Origin: Deltaproteobacteria bacterium
GTDB lineage: Bacteria; Myxococcota_A; UBA796; UBA2385
NCBI GenBank assembly: GCA_016792625.1
Contig: JAEUKK010000008.1
Span: 1-64,000 of the forward strand
Reading direction: 5' to 3'
Length of the DNA stretch: 64,000 bases
This document shows, piece after piece, positions 37,352 to 45,128 of this stretch; the stretch's first letter is position 1; the number at the start of each line of letters is the position of its first letter. A model generated the notes under the pieces. That model made no database searches, was not told the origin of the DNA, and worked only from the letters and a program-made list of their open reading frames with translations. The position numbers were made by a program, and so were the translations under genes.

Positions 37352-38162
37352 CGGCGACCCTCGGCGGCTGGCCGAAGGCGGTGGAGAGCGCCGCCCCGCC
37401 CGCGCCCAAGGTGAGCAGGCAGAGCGCCGGCGCCGCCCAGGCTAAGGCTTGGCCCCGCGGCTGGCCAAAGCCGCTGGCGATCATGTTCCCCCAGCTGGGG
37501 AGCGGCTCCTGCACGCCAAAGCCGCCGATGTAGGACAGCGCGGCCTCGACCAGCACGGCCCCCACCGCGAGCTCGACCGCGTGCTGCGCGAGCAGGCGTC
37601 GGCAGCCGGTCCACAGCAGGTGGTGCAGCAGCACCCGCGCGGCGGGCACGCCGTGCAGCAGGCTGGCCTCGACGAAGTTGACCGCCCGCAGCTCTTCGAT
37701 GCGGGCGCGCAGGGCGCGGGCGAGGGCCGCCCCTCCGCCGATCCCCACGCCGCAGCCGATCCAGCGCGGCTGGTCGCCGAAGATGAGCGCGAACAGCAGG
37801 GCGTAGACCACGGCCGGAACGGCGCCGAGCGCGTCGGTCAGGGCCACCGCGGCGCGCCCGCGGGCGTCCGCCCACCAGCCGGCCGCCGCGCCCAAGGGCA
37901 GGCCGAGCCCGAGCCCGACCACCGCGGCGAGAAGGGCCGGCCCCGCGCTGATCCCGGCGGCCACGGCTAGGCGCAGGCCGACGCTGCGGCCGAGGTGATC
38001 GGCGCCGAGGACCAGCCCGGCGCTGGGGCCCTGGCCCGCCCGCCCAGGCATGAGATCGGCGACCAGATCGACCTCCACCACGGTGAAGACGAGGCCGCAG
38101 GCGGCTATCGCACAGAGGGGCGCCGCGGCGAGGGCGCGGAGGGAGCGGTGGGCGCGCCTCAT
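37344..38162 (-). CDS. Dpp/Opp-type ABC transporter permease (DppC-like)
   Basis: A 272-residue inner-membrane permease with about six helices. LGADHLGRSVGLRLAVAA matches the LGTDxLGRDxxSR segment of DppC/OppC, and RIEELRAVNFVEASLLHGVPAARVLL is the EAA loop that contacts the ATPase. Compared with usual family members it is somewhat short and very Ala/Leu/Gly-rich. The ATG at 38162 overlaps the stop of the other permease gene by ATGA, which fixes the start; the frame beyond is only the shadow of that gene. Confidence 0.88.
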   Translation of the reverse strand: MRRAHRSLRALAAAPLCAIAACGLVFTVVEVDLVADLMPGRAGQGPSAGLVLGADHLGRSVGLRLAVAAGISAGPALLAAVVGLGLGLPLGAAAGWWADARGRAAVALTDALGAVPAVVYALLFALIFGDQPRWIGCGVGIGGGAALARALRARIEELRAVNFVEASLLHGVPAARVLLHHLLWTGCRRLLAQHAVELAVGAVLVEAALSYIGGFGVQEPLPSWGNMIASGFGQPRGQALAWAAPALCLLTLGAGGAALSTAFGQPPRVADD

Positions 38163-39076
38163 GGCGCCCCCCGCAGGCGTGGGTCGGCGGCGAGGCGCAG
38201 CAGCTCGGCGGCTAAGCCTAGGCCCAAGGTGGCCGCGGCGGCGCTGATCCCGAGGCCGAGCGCGAGCGGCAGGTCGCGGTCGAGCGCCGCCCGCCAGAGC
38301 AGCGCGCCCGCCCCGTGGATGAGGAAGAGCTTCTCGATCACGACGAGGCCGCCGATCAGGTGCAGGGCCCGGCTGCCGATCAGGCCGGCGGCTGGCGCGA
38401 TGAGGGCCCGGGCTAGCGCGCCCCGCGTCGGCTGCCCGCGCGCGCGCAGGGCCTCGGCCCAGGGGCTGTTTTCGGCGCGCGCCCATGCTTCGCTCAGCCC
38501 GGCGCTGGTCGCAGCTACGTTGCCCGAGCCGATGGCCAAGGTGGCCGCGGCTAAGGCGCCGCGCAGGGCCGAGGGTGCGTCGGGGAGGGCGAACCAGCGC
38601 GGAGGGCCAATCCAGCCGGCCTGGATGAGCGCGAAGGTCAGCTCGTTGATCCCGCTGATGAGCGCAAAACCGAGCAAGAAGGCCGGGGCCGCCGTGGCCG
38701 GGGCGAGCAGCAGGCGCAGGCTTGGGCGGGCGGCGGCGAGGGCGCCGAGGGCGAGGCTGAGGCCCAAGGCGCCGAGCAGGAGCGGGGCCGAGGTGGCCGC
38801 CGCGTCGCGGATCAGCGCGCGCACCGGCTGGCCGGGGCGCACCACGAGGCTCTCGCCGAGATCACCGCGCAGCAGGTCGATGAGCACCTGCGCGAGGCTG
38901 CGGTCTAGGCCCCAAGCCGCGGTCAGGGCCGCGCGCTGGGCCTCTGCGGCGGGCAGGGTGTCGATCGCGTCGCCGGGGGCCATGCGCAGCAGCAGGTGCA
39001 GCAGCGCGGCGACCAGCAGCAGCCGCACGACCGCCCCGAGCGCCCGCCCGGCCAGCGGCGCGGCGGCCCCGCTCAT
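38159..39076 (-). CDS. Dpp/Opp-type ABC transporter permease (DppB-like)
   Basis: A 305-residue inner-membrane permease. The N-terminal VRLLLVAALLHLLLRMAPGDAID is the DppB first helix followed by its usual Pro-Gly-Asp segment, LLRGDLGESLVVRPGQPV is the family's loop, and EALRARGQPTRGALARALI is the EAA-loop region. FLIHGAGALLWRAALDRDLPL is the typical C-terminal block. Together with the DppC-like protein it forms the channel. The gene is 10 bases downstream of the substrate-binding protein gene. Confidence 0.87.
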   Translation of the reverse strand: MSGAAAPLAGRALGAVVRLLLVAALLHLLLRMAPGDAIDTLPAAEAQRAALTAAWGLDRSLAQVLIDLLRGDLGESLVVRPGQPVRALIRDAAATSAPLLLGALGLSLALGALAAARPSLRLLLAPATAAPAFLLGFALISGINELTFALIQAGWIGPPRWFALPDAPSALRGALAAATLAIGSGNVAATSAGLSEAWARAENSPWAEALRARGQPTRGALARALIAPAAGLIGSRALHLIGGLVVIEKLFLIHGAGALLWRAALDRDLPLALGLGISAAAATLGLGLAAELLRLAADPRLRGAP

Positions 39077-39086
39077 CGCCGCGGCC

Positions 39087-40655
39087 TCACTTGATCTGCC
39101 AGTCCCGCACCCACGAGAAGAAGCTGAAGGGGTGCACCACGACCTCGCGCACCTTCACCGACATCGCGGCGTAGCTGTCGAGCGTCCACAAGAAGACCAT
39201 CGGCACGTCATTGTGGACGAGGCCGTGCAGCTCGCGCAGCGCGGCCTTCTTCTCGGCCGGGGTGGTCGCGGCCTGGGCCTTGTCGAGCAAGGCGTCAGCG
39301 GCGGGGTTCTTGTAGCCGACGAAGTTGCGCGTGCCCTTGGAGTGCAGCTGCTCGCGTACGTCTTCGTTGCGGTCGAAGCTCCACTGGCTGACCACGAGGT
39401 CAAAGTCCTTGGCCCGCCAGATGTTGGCCTTCCAGCTCGCCTCATCGAGGAAGCGCACCTCGACCTTGACGCCCTGGGCCTGCAGCTGGCTCTGCAGGTT
39501 GATGACCACCTCTTGGGCGCTCTCTAAGCCCTTGGGCGCGGTGATCTGCAGGGTGAGGGGCTGGCCGTTGCGCGTCCAGCTCGCGCCGTCGCGGCGGTAG
39601 CCGGCGGCCTCGAGCAGGGCCGCGGCCTTGGCCGGATCGGGCCGCCAGTCGTTGACCTCGTGGTTGTAGTAGGGGCTGCTGCGCACGAAGGGGCCCGAGA
39701 GCAGGTCGCCCGTGCCCACCGGCGCGAGCAGGGCCTGGCGGTCGACCATCAGCGCGAGGGCTTCGCGGGCCCGCGGGTCGGCCCAGGTCGGCCGGCTGAG
39801 GTTGAACCCCAGGTACCACCAGGCGTTGGTTTGGTAGGGGTGGAGCTCGACCCCGCGGTTGTTTTGGAGGATCGCGAGGTCACGAGGCAGCACCCGCACC
39901 AGCGCCTCGAGGGTCTCATAGAGGAGCAGCTTGGCTTGGTAGTTCTTGTCGGCCACCTCGCGCAGGGTGACCTCGGGGATGCGGGGCGGCTTGCGGTTCT
40001 CGGCGTGTGCAGCGAGCGTGACGCTGTTGTCGCTGTTGAAGCGCACGAAGCGGTAGGGGCCGGTGCCGATGGGCTGGGCGCGGAAGGGGTCGTTGCGCTG
40101 CACGCTGGTGCCCGAAAAGGCGTGCGCGGGCAGGATCTTGAAGTGCAGCTTCTCTTCGGGGGCGGGCTCGGGGCGGGCGAAGCGCAGCCGCAGCGTCTGC
40201 CCGTCGATGACTTCGACCCCGCTGATGAAGGCGACCCGGCCCGCCTCGGTGGAGAGGGTGCCCGGGTCTTTCATCGCCCGGATGGTGAAGGCGACGTCTT
40301 CGGCGGAGAAGGGGCGGCCGTCGTGCCAGTGCACACCTTGGCGCAGCTGCACGTCGGCGCTGAGGCGGTCGTCTGCGACGGTGATCCCGGTGGCGAGCAC
40401 CGGCGCGCTGGCGAGGTTTCGGTCGTCGCCGAACAGGCCCTCGAAGATCAGCTCGTTGGCCCGCACCTCGCTCATCGTCGTGGTGAAGAGCGGGTTGAGG
40501 ATGCCGGGGGCCTGGTCTTCGGCGTAGCGGAGGGGGCCCGCAGCAGCCGGGCTGGCGGCCCCGAGCAGGGTGAGCGCGCCAAGCAGCGCGGTGACCGCGG
40601 CGAGGCGCGCGCCGGGGGCGGGCCGGACGGCGGCGGTCGGCGAAGGCAGGGGCAT
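39087..40655 (-). CDS. Family 5 extracellular solute-binding protein (DppA/OppA-like)
   Basis: A 522-residue periplasmic binding protein that feeds peptides or similar solutes to the importer. The signal peptide covers about 1-39 (ending SPAAA); no lipobox Cys is present. Family blocks include PGILNPLFTTTMSEVRANELIFEGL, the LRQGVHWHDGRPFSAEDVAFT signature, IGTGPYRFVRF, WWYLGFNLSRP with REALALMVDRQALL, and NDVPMVFLWTLDSYAAM. The substrate cannot be told from sequence. It is the first gene of the operon, and GAGG lies six bases before the ATG. Confidence 0.92.
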   Translation of the reverse strand: MPLPSPTAAVRPAPGARLAAVTALLGALTLLGAASPAAAGPLRYAEDQAPGILNPLFTTTMSEVRANELIFEGLFGDDRNLASAPVLATGITVADDRLSADVQLRQGVHWHDGRPFSAEDVAFTIRAMKDPGTLSTEAGRVAFISGVEVIDGQTLRLRFARPEPAPEEKLHFKILPAHAFSGTSVQRNDPFRAQPIGTGPYRFVRFNSDNSVTLAAHAENRKPPRIPEVTLREVADKNYQAKLLLYETLEALVRVLPRDLAILQNNRGVELHPYQTNAWWYLGFNLSRPTWADPRAREALALMVDRQALLAPVGTGDLLSGPFVRSSPYYNHEVNDWRPDPAKAAALLEAAGYRRDGASWTRNGQPLTLQITAPKGLESAQEVVINLQSQLQAQGVKVEVRFLDEASWKANIWRAKDFDLVVSQWSFDRNEDVREQLHSKGTRNFVGYKNPAADALLDKAQAATTPAEKKAALRELHGLVHNDVPMVFLWTLDSYAAMSVKVREVVVHPFSFFSWVRDWQIK

Positions 40656-40705
40656 CAGGACCTCAGCGCCGCGGAGCGGACGGGACAGGCGGCCGGCGCC
40701 CGAAG

Positions 40706-42577
40706 CTAACGCGGCGAGGCGCCGGATCGGCGGCGGCGGAGCAGCGGGAGGACCAGCGCGGGCAGCGCGAGGCTGAGGCCGACCCCGCCGCAGCCCCCGT
40801 CGGGAGCACCGATGCGGAGACCCTTCCCGCCCGAGCCCGTCGACCCGGTGTCTTGGGCGGGGCTCGCGTCGCCCGCGGCGCCGGCGGCGCCTCCCTCGTC
40901 GGATGAGGAGGTGCCGCCGTCCGCGGCCGCATCTCCCCCTGCGTCGCTGCCGGCTCCCGTCCCCTCAGCGCCCGATCCCTCGTCGGTGGTGCTGTCGGCC
41001 CCTCCTCCTCCGCTGTCGGGCAGGGGCCCTCCGCTGTCGTCGGGGCGGAGGCGCTCGTCGATCACACCGTCGCAGTCGTCATCCACGCCGTTGGCGGGCA
41101 GCTCCTCGGGGCCGGTGCAGTCGCCGGGGCAGGCGGCGCAGCCCTCGGCGGCGTCGCAGGCGCCATCTCCGCACCAGGGGCCGACCCGGGTGAGCCGCAC
41201 CGCGTCGCTGATGATGTGCTGGTTCGAGGGCACCGATCCGGCGTGATCATCGTAGAAGGCGACGTACTGGTCACCCCCGGCGGCGAAGGTGTAGGTGCCC
41301 AGGGCCTGCCAGCCGTCGCGCCCGCCCATGTCGAGGGTGGTCGTATGATCGGTGCCCGCGGCCCGCACCACGGTGCGCACCTCGTCGAAAATGGCGTACT
41401 CCGCGACGCCATGCCACTCGACCAGGTACTCGCCCGCCTCTTCGAGGTGCACGCGGAACCAGCTCCAGTTGTCGGGGCTGGTGCTGTTGAAGGCGTTGGT
41501 CCAGCGGAAGCTGCCGCCGTGGCCGCCGCTCTCGGTGCGCCAGTAGGCCGGGCCGCCAAAGCCCTGAAAGCAGGCGCCCGCGTCGTCGAGAACATCGCCG
41601 CCGGGGCCGATCAGCTGACAGACCGGCGCGGTCTCGCAGTGGCCTGCGCGTGCGCCGCGGGCCGGGCCGCCGTCGGTGTAGACCCCGATGTGGTTGGCCA
41701 CCGAGCGGGTGCCCGCGCCGGAGTTGTTGCCGCTGACGTTGTTCACGTAGCCCCGGTCGGCGAGCCAGAGCTGGGTGCTGCCGCCGCCGTCGACGTTGAG
41801 CGCCTGCCAAGCGCCGAGCTGGTGCATCAGATCGGCGAGCTCGGCGCCGTACATGCCCGAGGCGCGGCTGGTGCGCCCGTCGACCACGACGAGTAAAAGG
41901 GTCTGCTGGTCGGCGGTCAGGCCAATCGCGCTGCGCGGATGGCGGTCGCGCATGTCGCTGCGGTCGGGGAAGCAGCTGCTCGCGGTCGGGCTGCTGCAGC
42001 TGATCGGCGCGCCTTCGACGACCAGGGCCGGAAAGCCGCTCACCAGGGCGATCGTGTCGTTCGGCGGGGTGGGCGCGACCGTGGTCGGGGCGAAGCCGCC
42101 GAGCGCGCCGCCGAAGCTCGCCGCGTTGTCTTTCACCCACTTGGTGTGGGTGTAGTCGACGCGGTCGGGGCCGAAGGCGAACCAGCCGTAGTCCCGGTAG
42201 TACCACTCGGCGCTGTAGCTGCTGTCGGTGCCGGTCTGCAGGCTCGGCCAGCGCACCCCCGCGCCCACCGCGTCGCCGTAGACCCGCACGGGGCTGGTGC
42301 GGTAAAAGTCGGCGTTCATCGCTACGGATACCTCCCAGTCACCGCCCCAGCCGCCGGTGGACTGGGTGGCGTCGGGGGCCCGGGTCGCGTCGACGTGGAT
42401 CTGGGCCGCGCAGAGGTTCACCTCAGCCACCCACACGTCGGTGGTGGGCGAGCTGGTGCGGTACTGCTTCAGCGTGACCCCAGGGTAGGGGGTCTCGGTC
42501 GCGCTCAGCGTGAGGGTGAGGGCAGAGGCGGTGGGTGTCGCAGCCAAGATGGCCACGAGCAGGGGGAGGGTCAGCAC
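40706..42577 (-). CDS. Secreted phosphodiester glycosidase (NAGPA) domain protein with golvesin-like domain and MYXO-CTERM-like tail
   Basis: A 623-residue surface protein starting at GTG (42577) with a signal peptide (about 1-19). The NAGPA-type domain (about 60-305) has SVAMNADFYR, RHPRSAIGLTADQQTLLLVVVDGR and ALNVDGGGSTQLWL, the core pattern of phosphodiester glycosidases. A golvesin-like beta-sandwich follows (about 325-465: GGPAYWRTESGGHGGSFRW). Next are a Cys-rich module, a MopE-like NGVDDDCDGVIDE motif, a long Gly/Ser/Asp spacer and a C-terminal Gly-Gly-Cys-Gly-Gly, hydrophobic helix and RRRR. That tail marks rhombosortase/MYXO-CTERM-type surface sorting. It is the last of five genes behind the pseudokinase. 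Confidence 0.85.
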   Translation of the reverse strand: MLTLPLLVAILAATPTASALTLTLSATETPYPGVTLKQYRTSSPTTDVWVAEVNLCAAQIHVDATRAPDATQSTGGWGGDWEVSVAMNADFYRTSPVRVYGDAVGAGVRWPSLQTGTDSSYSAEWYYRDYGWFAFGPDRVDYTHTKWVKDNAASFGGALGGFAPTTVAPTPPNDTIALVSGFPALVVEGAPISCSSPTASSCFPDRSDMRDRHPRSAIGLTADQQTLLLVVVDGRTSRASGMYGAELADLMHQLGAWQALNVDGGGSTQLWLADRGYVNNVSGNNSGAGTRSVANHIGVYTDGGPARGARAGHCETAPVCQLIGPGGDVLDDAGACFQGFGGPAYWRTESGGHGGSFRWTNAFNSTSPDNWSWFRVHLEEAGEYLVEWHGVAEYAIFDEVRTVVRAAGTDHTTTLDMGGRDGWQALGTYTFAAGGDQYVAFYDDHAGSVPSNQHIISDAVRLTRVGPWCGDGACDAAEGCAACPGDCTGPEELPANGVDDDCDGVIDERLRPDDSGGPLPDSGGGGADSTTDEGSGAEGTGAGSDAGGDAAADGGTSSSDEGGAAGAAGDASPAQDTGSTGSGGKGLRIGAPDGGCGGVGLSLALPALVLPLLRRRRSGASPR

Positions 42578-42586
42578 CGAGGCGCT

Positions 42587-43456
42587 CTACCAGCGCACGG
42601 GGTTGGTCGTGGCGCCCCACCAGTCGCCGGGCAGCGTGGTCCCCCGGGTCACGCGGGCGGTGGCCGGGTCGATCTCGACCAGCCGGCCGCCCGACGAGAA
42701 GCCGGTGAGGTTGCCGCCCACCTCGCCGATGCCCCAGAGCCCGTACTCGCCGATGTCGCCGATCCAGGTCGCGGCGCCCGTGCTGGGGTCGACCCGCACG
42801 AGGTGGTCGGTGAAGCCGTCGCCCACCACGGTCCAGTAGAGGTTTCCGTCGGGCATGCCCACGATATCGCCCGAGGTCGTGTAGCCGCCGGTGGTGGGGA
42901 AGCTCGTGAGGCGCCCCGTGGCGATGTCGACGGTGTACAGCCCGCCACCTGCCCCGAGCAGGGTGCCGTCTGACAGAAAGGTGAGGCCGACCAGGGAGCT
43001 GTCGAGGGTGGCGACATAGGTCAGGCGCGCCGTGCTCGCGTCAACCTCGTAGAGCGAGGTGAAGGAGACCGCGAACATGCGCCCGCTGAGATCGATGGCC
43101 AGGTCGGTGATGTCTTCGGTCGAGCCGCGCGGGTCAGAGAAGGTGCCGATGCGCACGACCCCCGTCGAGGGCTCCCAGGCGTAGAGCTCGGTGGCCGTGT
43201 GCACATAGTTGGTCGCCGTGGCCAGCTCGGGGTCGGGCTCGGTCTCGCCGCTGCCGCCCGGCGTGCCCGAGTCGTCGGGATCAGCGCCGCTGTCGTCGTC
43301 ATCGCCGTCAGCGCCGCCGCTGTCTTCGGCCTCGGCCCCGCCCGCAGGCTTGGGCTTGGAATTGACCGTGTAGTCGCTGCAGGCGGCGAGGCCGAACGTG
43401 GCGAGGGCCAGCGCGGCGAGGGGGCGGGTTATTGAGGGGAGGGGACGGAAGGTCAT
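42587..43456 (-). CDS. Lipoprotein with a beta-propeller-like domain
   Basis: A 289-residue lipoprotein. The signal peptide ends in the lipobox GLAAC, followed by an Asp/Gly/Ser-rich linker (about 35-75). The remaining 210 residues form four or five repeated beta units of the pattern Tyr/Val-x-Val-Asp-x-x-Thr-Gly-x-hydrophobic (TELYAWEPSTGVVRIG, LYTVDIATGRLTSF, LVRVDPSTGAATWIG, LVEIDPATARVTRG), like an incomplete propeller. No catalytic motif is seen. The start at 43456 was chosen for its lipoprotein signal and nearby GGAG. It is followed after 9 bases by the NAGPA gene. Confidence 0.75.
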   Translation of the reverse strand: MTFRPLPSITRPLAALALATFGLAACSDYTVNSKPKPAGGAEAEDSGGADGDDDDSGADPDDSGTPGGSGETEPDPELATATNYVHTATELYAWEPSTGVVRIGTFSDPRGSTEDITDLAIDLSGRMFAVSFTSLYEVDASTARLTYVATLDSSLVGLTFLSDGTLLGAGGGLYTVDIATGRLTSFPTTGGYTTSGDIVGMPDGNLYWTVVGDGFTDHLVRVDPSTGAATWIGDIGEYGLWGIGEVGGNLTGFSSGGRLVEIDPATARVTRGTTLPGDWWGATTNPVRW

Positions 43457-43521
43457 GGGGATCAGCTCCAGGGCGCAGCATAGCGCGGGGGAGCGGCCCC
43501 GGATCGCCGCGCGGCGCGCCC

Positions 43522-44655
43522 TCACTCGCTGCTCTGCCCGACCTCGCCCAGGCTGTCGAGGACCACCAGATCGTTGATCAGCTCGATCACCGGCAGCAGC
43601 TCAGGCCAGCCCTCGCGCAGGGGGGTCAGGGCGTCGAGGGCCTCGCGGGCCCGACCGGTGCGCAGGGCCGCCTCGGCCATGGCCAAGCGCAGGGCGGCCG
43701 AGCTGCGGGGGCTGAGCCCGCGGGTCTGGGTCGCGTCAAAGGCCAGCATCAAGGCGGCGCCGGCCTCGGTCGGTCGCCCCGCGGCGAGCAGGGCCTCGGC
43801 CTCGACGCGCAGGGCCTCGGAGCGCCAGAGGCCCACCAGCTGCAGGTCGCGCTCTAGCTCGACCCCGCCCGGCCCGGCGGCAGCGGCCCAGCCGCGGGCC
43901 CGCTCGTCGAGCGCGGCGTCGAGCGCGTGCACTTGGTCACGCACCGCCTGCAGGTCGGCGGCGGCGCTGAGCCGCAGCCCGAGCGTGGCGGCCAGGGCGC
44001 CAGCGGGGGGCTCCGCCGGGGAGGCCCAGCGGGCGCTGAGCGCGACCTGTGACAGAGGGTCGAGGTCAGCCAGATCGGGGACGGGATGGAGGACCACCAG
44101 GGTCGCCGGGAGGAATGGGTCAGGTAGGGGAGGGGAGGCCGCGGTCAGCGCCGCGCAAGGCCCGCCCTCAGCGGGGAGCTGCCTGGCGGCCCGGGCCTCG
44201 AGGTGGGCCGCGTGGCAGGCGGCCAGCGCCCCGCCCGCGGGGACCGGTGGAGAGGCGACGCCTGCGAGGACCGCGCCCCCATCCGTGTTCACGGCGGACG
44301 CCGCCGCCTGGACACCCGAGAGCAGCGCCGGGTCACCCCGCCGCGCCCAGCCCTCGGCCCACAGCCGCCAGGCCTCGGTTGACACCCGCAGCAGGGCCCG
44401 GGCGAGCTCGGCCCTCCGGAGCGCGAGGCGCCGCCCGGCAGGGCCCCCGGCCTCGCCGACCTGCGCAGGGCCCGGCCAGCCGCCGCGGTGCAGGCTGACC
44501 CAGCCCTCGCGGTCTTCGGCGACCAGCGCGTCAAAACGCGCGGGGTCGGCCATCAGGGTGGGGATCCAGCCGGGGTCGGCGGCGGCGGGGGCAACTTCGG
44601 GCGCCTCAGGGCCGGCGCAGCCGACCAGAAGTCCGAGCAGGGCGGCGATCCGCAC
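43522..44655 (-). CDS. TPR-like lipoprotein
   Basis: A 377-residue lipoprotein with GTG start and lipobox GLLVGC (Cys13). The rest is strongly helical and Ala/Leu-rich; the C-terminal 120 residues show TPR-like pairs (EAEALLAAGRPTEAGAALMLA and MAEAALRTGRAREALDALTPL). A His/Cys-containing middle segment (ALAACHAAHLEARAARQLP) has no heme spacing. The GTG directly follows the stop of the preceding lipoprotein gene (TGAGTG), with a GAGGGGGAG upstream, so translation is probably coupled. It is likely a periplasmic scaffold. Confidence 0.68.
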   Translation of the reverse strand: MRIAALLGLLVGCAGPEAPEVAPAAADPGWIPTLMADPARFDALVAEDREGWVSLHRGGWPGPAQVGEAGGPAGRRLALRRAELARALLRVSTEAWRLWAEGWARRGDPALLSGVQAAASAVNTDGGAVLAGVASPPVPAGGALAACHAAHLEARAARQLPAEGGPCAALTAASPPLPDPFLPATLVVLHPVPDLADLDPLSQVALSARWASPAEPPAGALAATLGLRLSAAADLQAVRDQVHALDAALDERARGWAAAAGPGGVELERDLQLVGLWRSEALRVEAEALLAAGRPTEAGAALMLAFDATQTRGLSPRSSAALRLAMAEAALRTGRAREALDALTPLREGWPELLPVIELINDLVVLDSLGEVGQSSE

Positions 44656-45105
44656 TCACTCCCCCTCGTAGGTGGCGCCCGCGCCCTCAGGGCGCTCCTT
44701 GAGCGAGCCGGGGTCGATCTCCACCCCCGGGGCCTCGACCCGCACCGTGTCTTCAGTCAGGGTGATCGGGTCGAGGATCAGCTCGCCGCGCTTGTAGATG
44801 ACGTCGTGGCGGCTGACATGGTAGCCGAGGCGGAACAGCTCGACGGTGTAGGTGCGCCGGCGGTCGAGCTTGACCCGCTGCCCAGTCTCGTCACGCATGT
44901 AGTTGATGCGAAAGGCGCCTTCGGGGTCGGTGAGCAGCTCGACGTCGCCCGGGTCGAGCGAGACGATGACCCGCTCGACCGGGTCGCCGTTGCGGTCGAC
45001 CACCGCGCCCGAGATCGCGGACTTGGCCGCGCAGCCGCCGATCAGCGGGCCGAGGCAGAGCGCGCACAGCCAGCGCGCGGCGCGGGTGAGGGGCGGGTTC
45101 GGCAT
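44656..45105 (-). CDS. Small lipoprotein with a carboxypeptidase-regulatory-like domain
   Basis: A 149-residue lipoprotein with lipobox PLIGGC and a single beta-sandwich of the CarboxypepD_reg type: ISGAVVDRNGDPVERVIVSL, then LLTDPEGAFRINYMR, then RTYTVELFRLGYHV. The C-terminal 40 residues are acidic and Pro-rich. The ATG at 45105 was chosen because it starts the signal peptide. It lies 23 bases downstream of the pseudokinase gene and abuts the TPR-lipoprotein gene. The domain type recurs in the lipoprotein behind the active kinase (11152-12627). Confidence 0.75.
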   Translation of the reverse strand: MPNPPLTRAARWLCALCLGPLIGGCAAKSAISGAVVDRNGDPVERVIVSLDPGDVELLTDPEGAFRINYMRDETGQRVKLDRRRTYTVELFRLGYHVSRHDVIYKRGELILDPITLTEDTVRVEAPGVEIDPGSLKERPEGAGATYEGE

Positions 45106-45128
45106 GGCGGGGCTCCCGGGGGCGTGGC

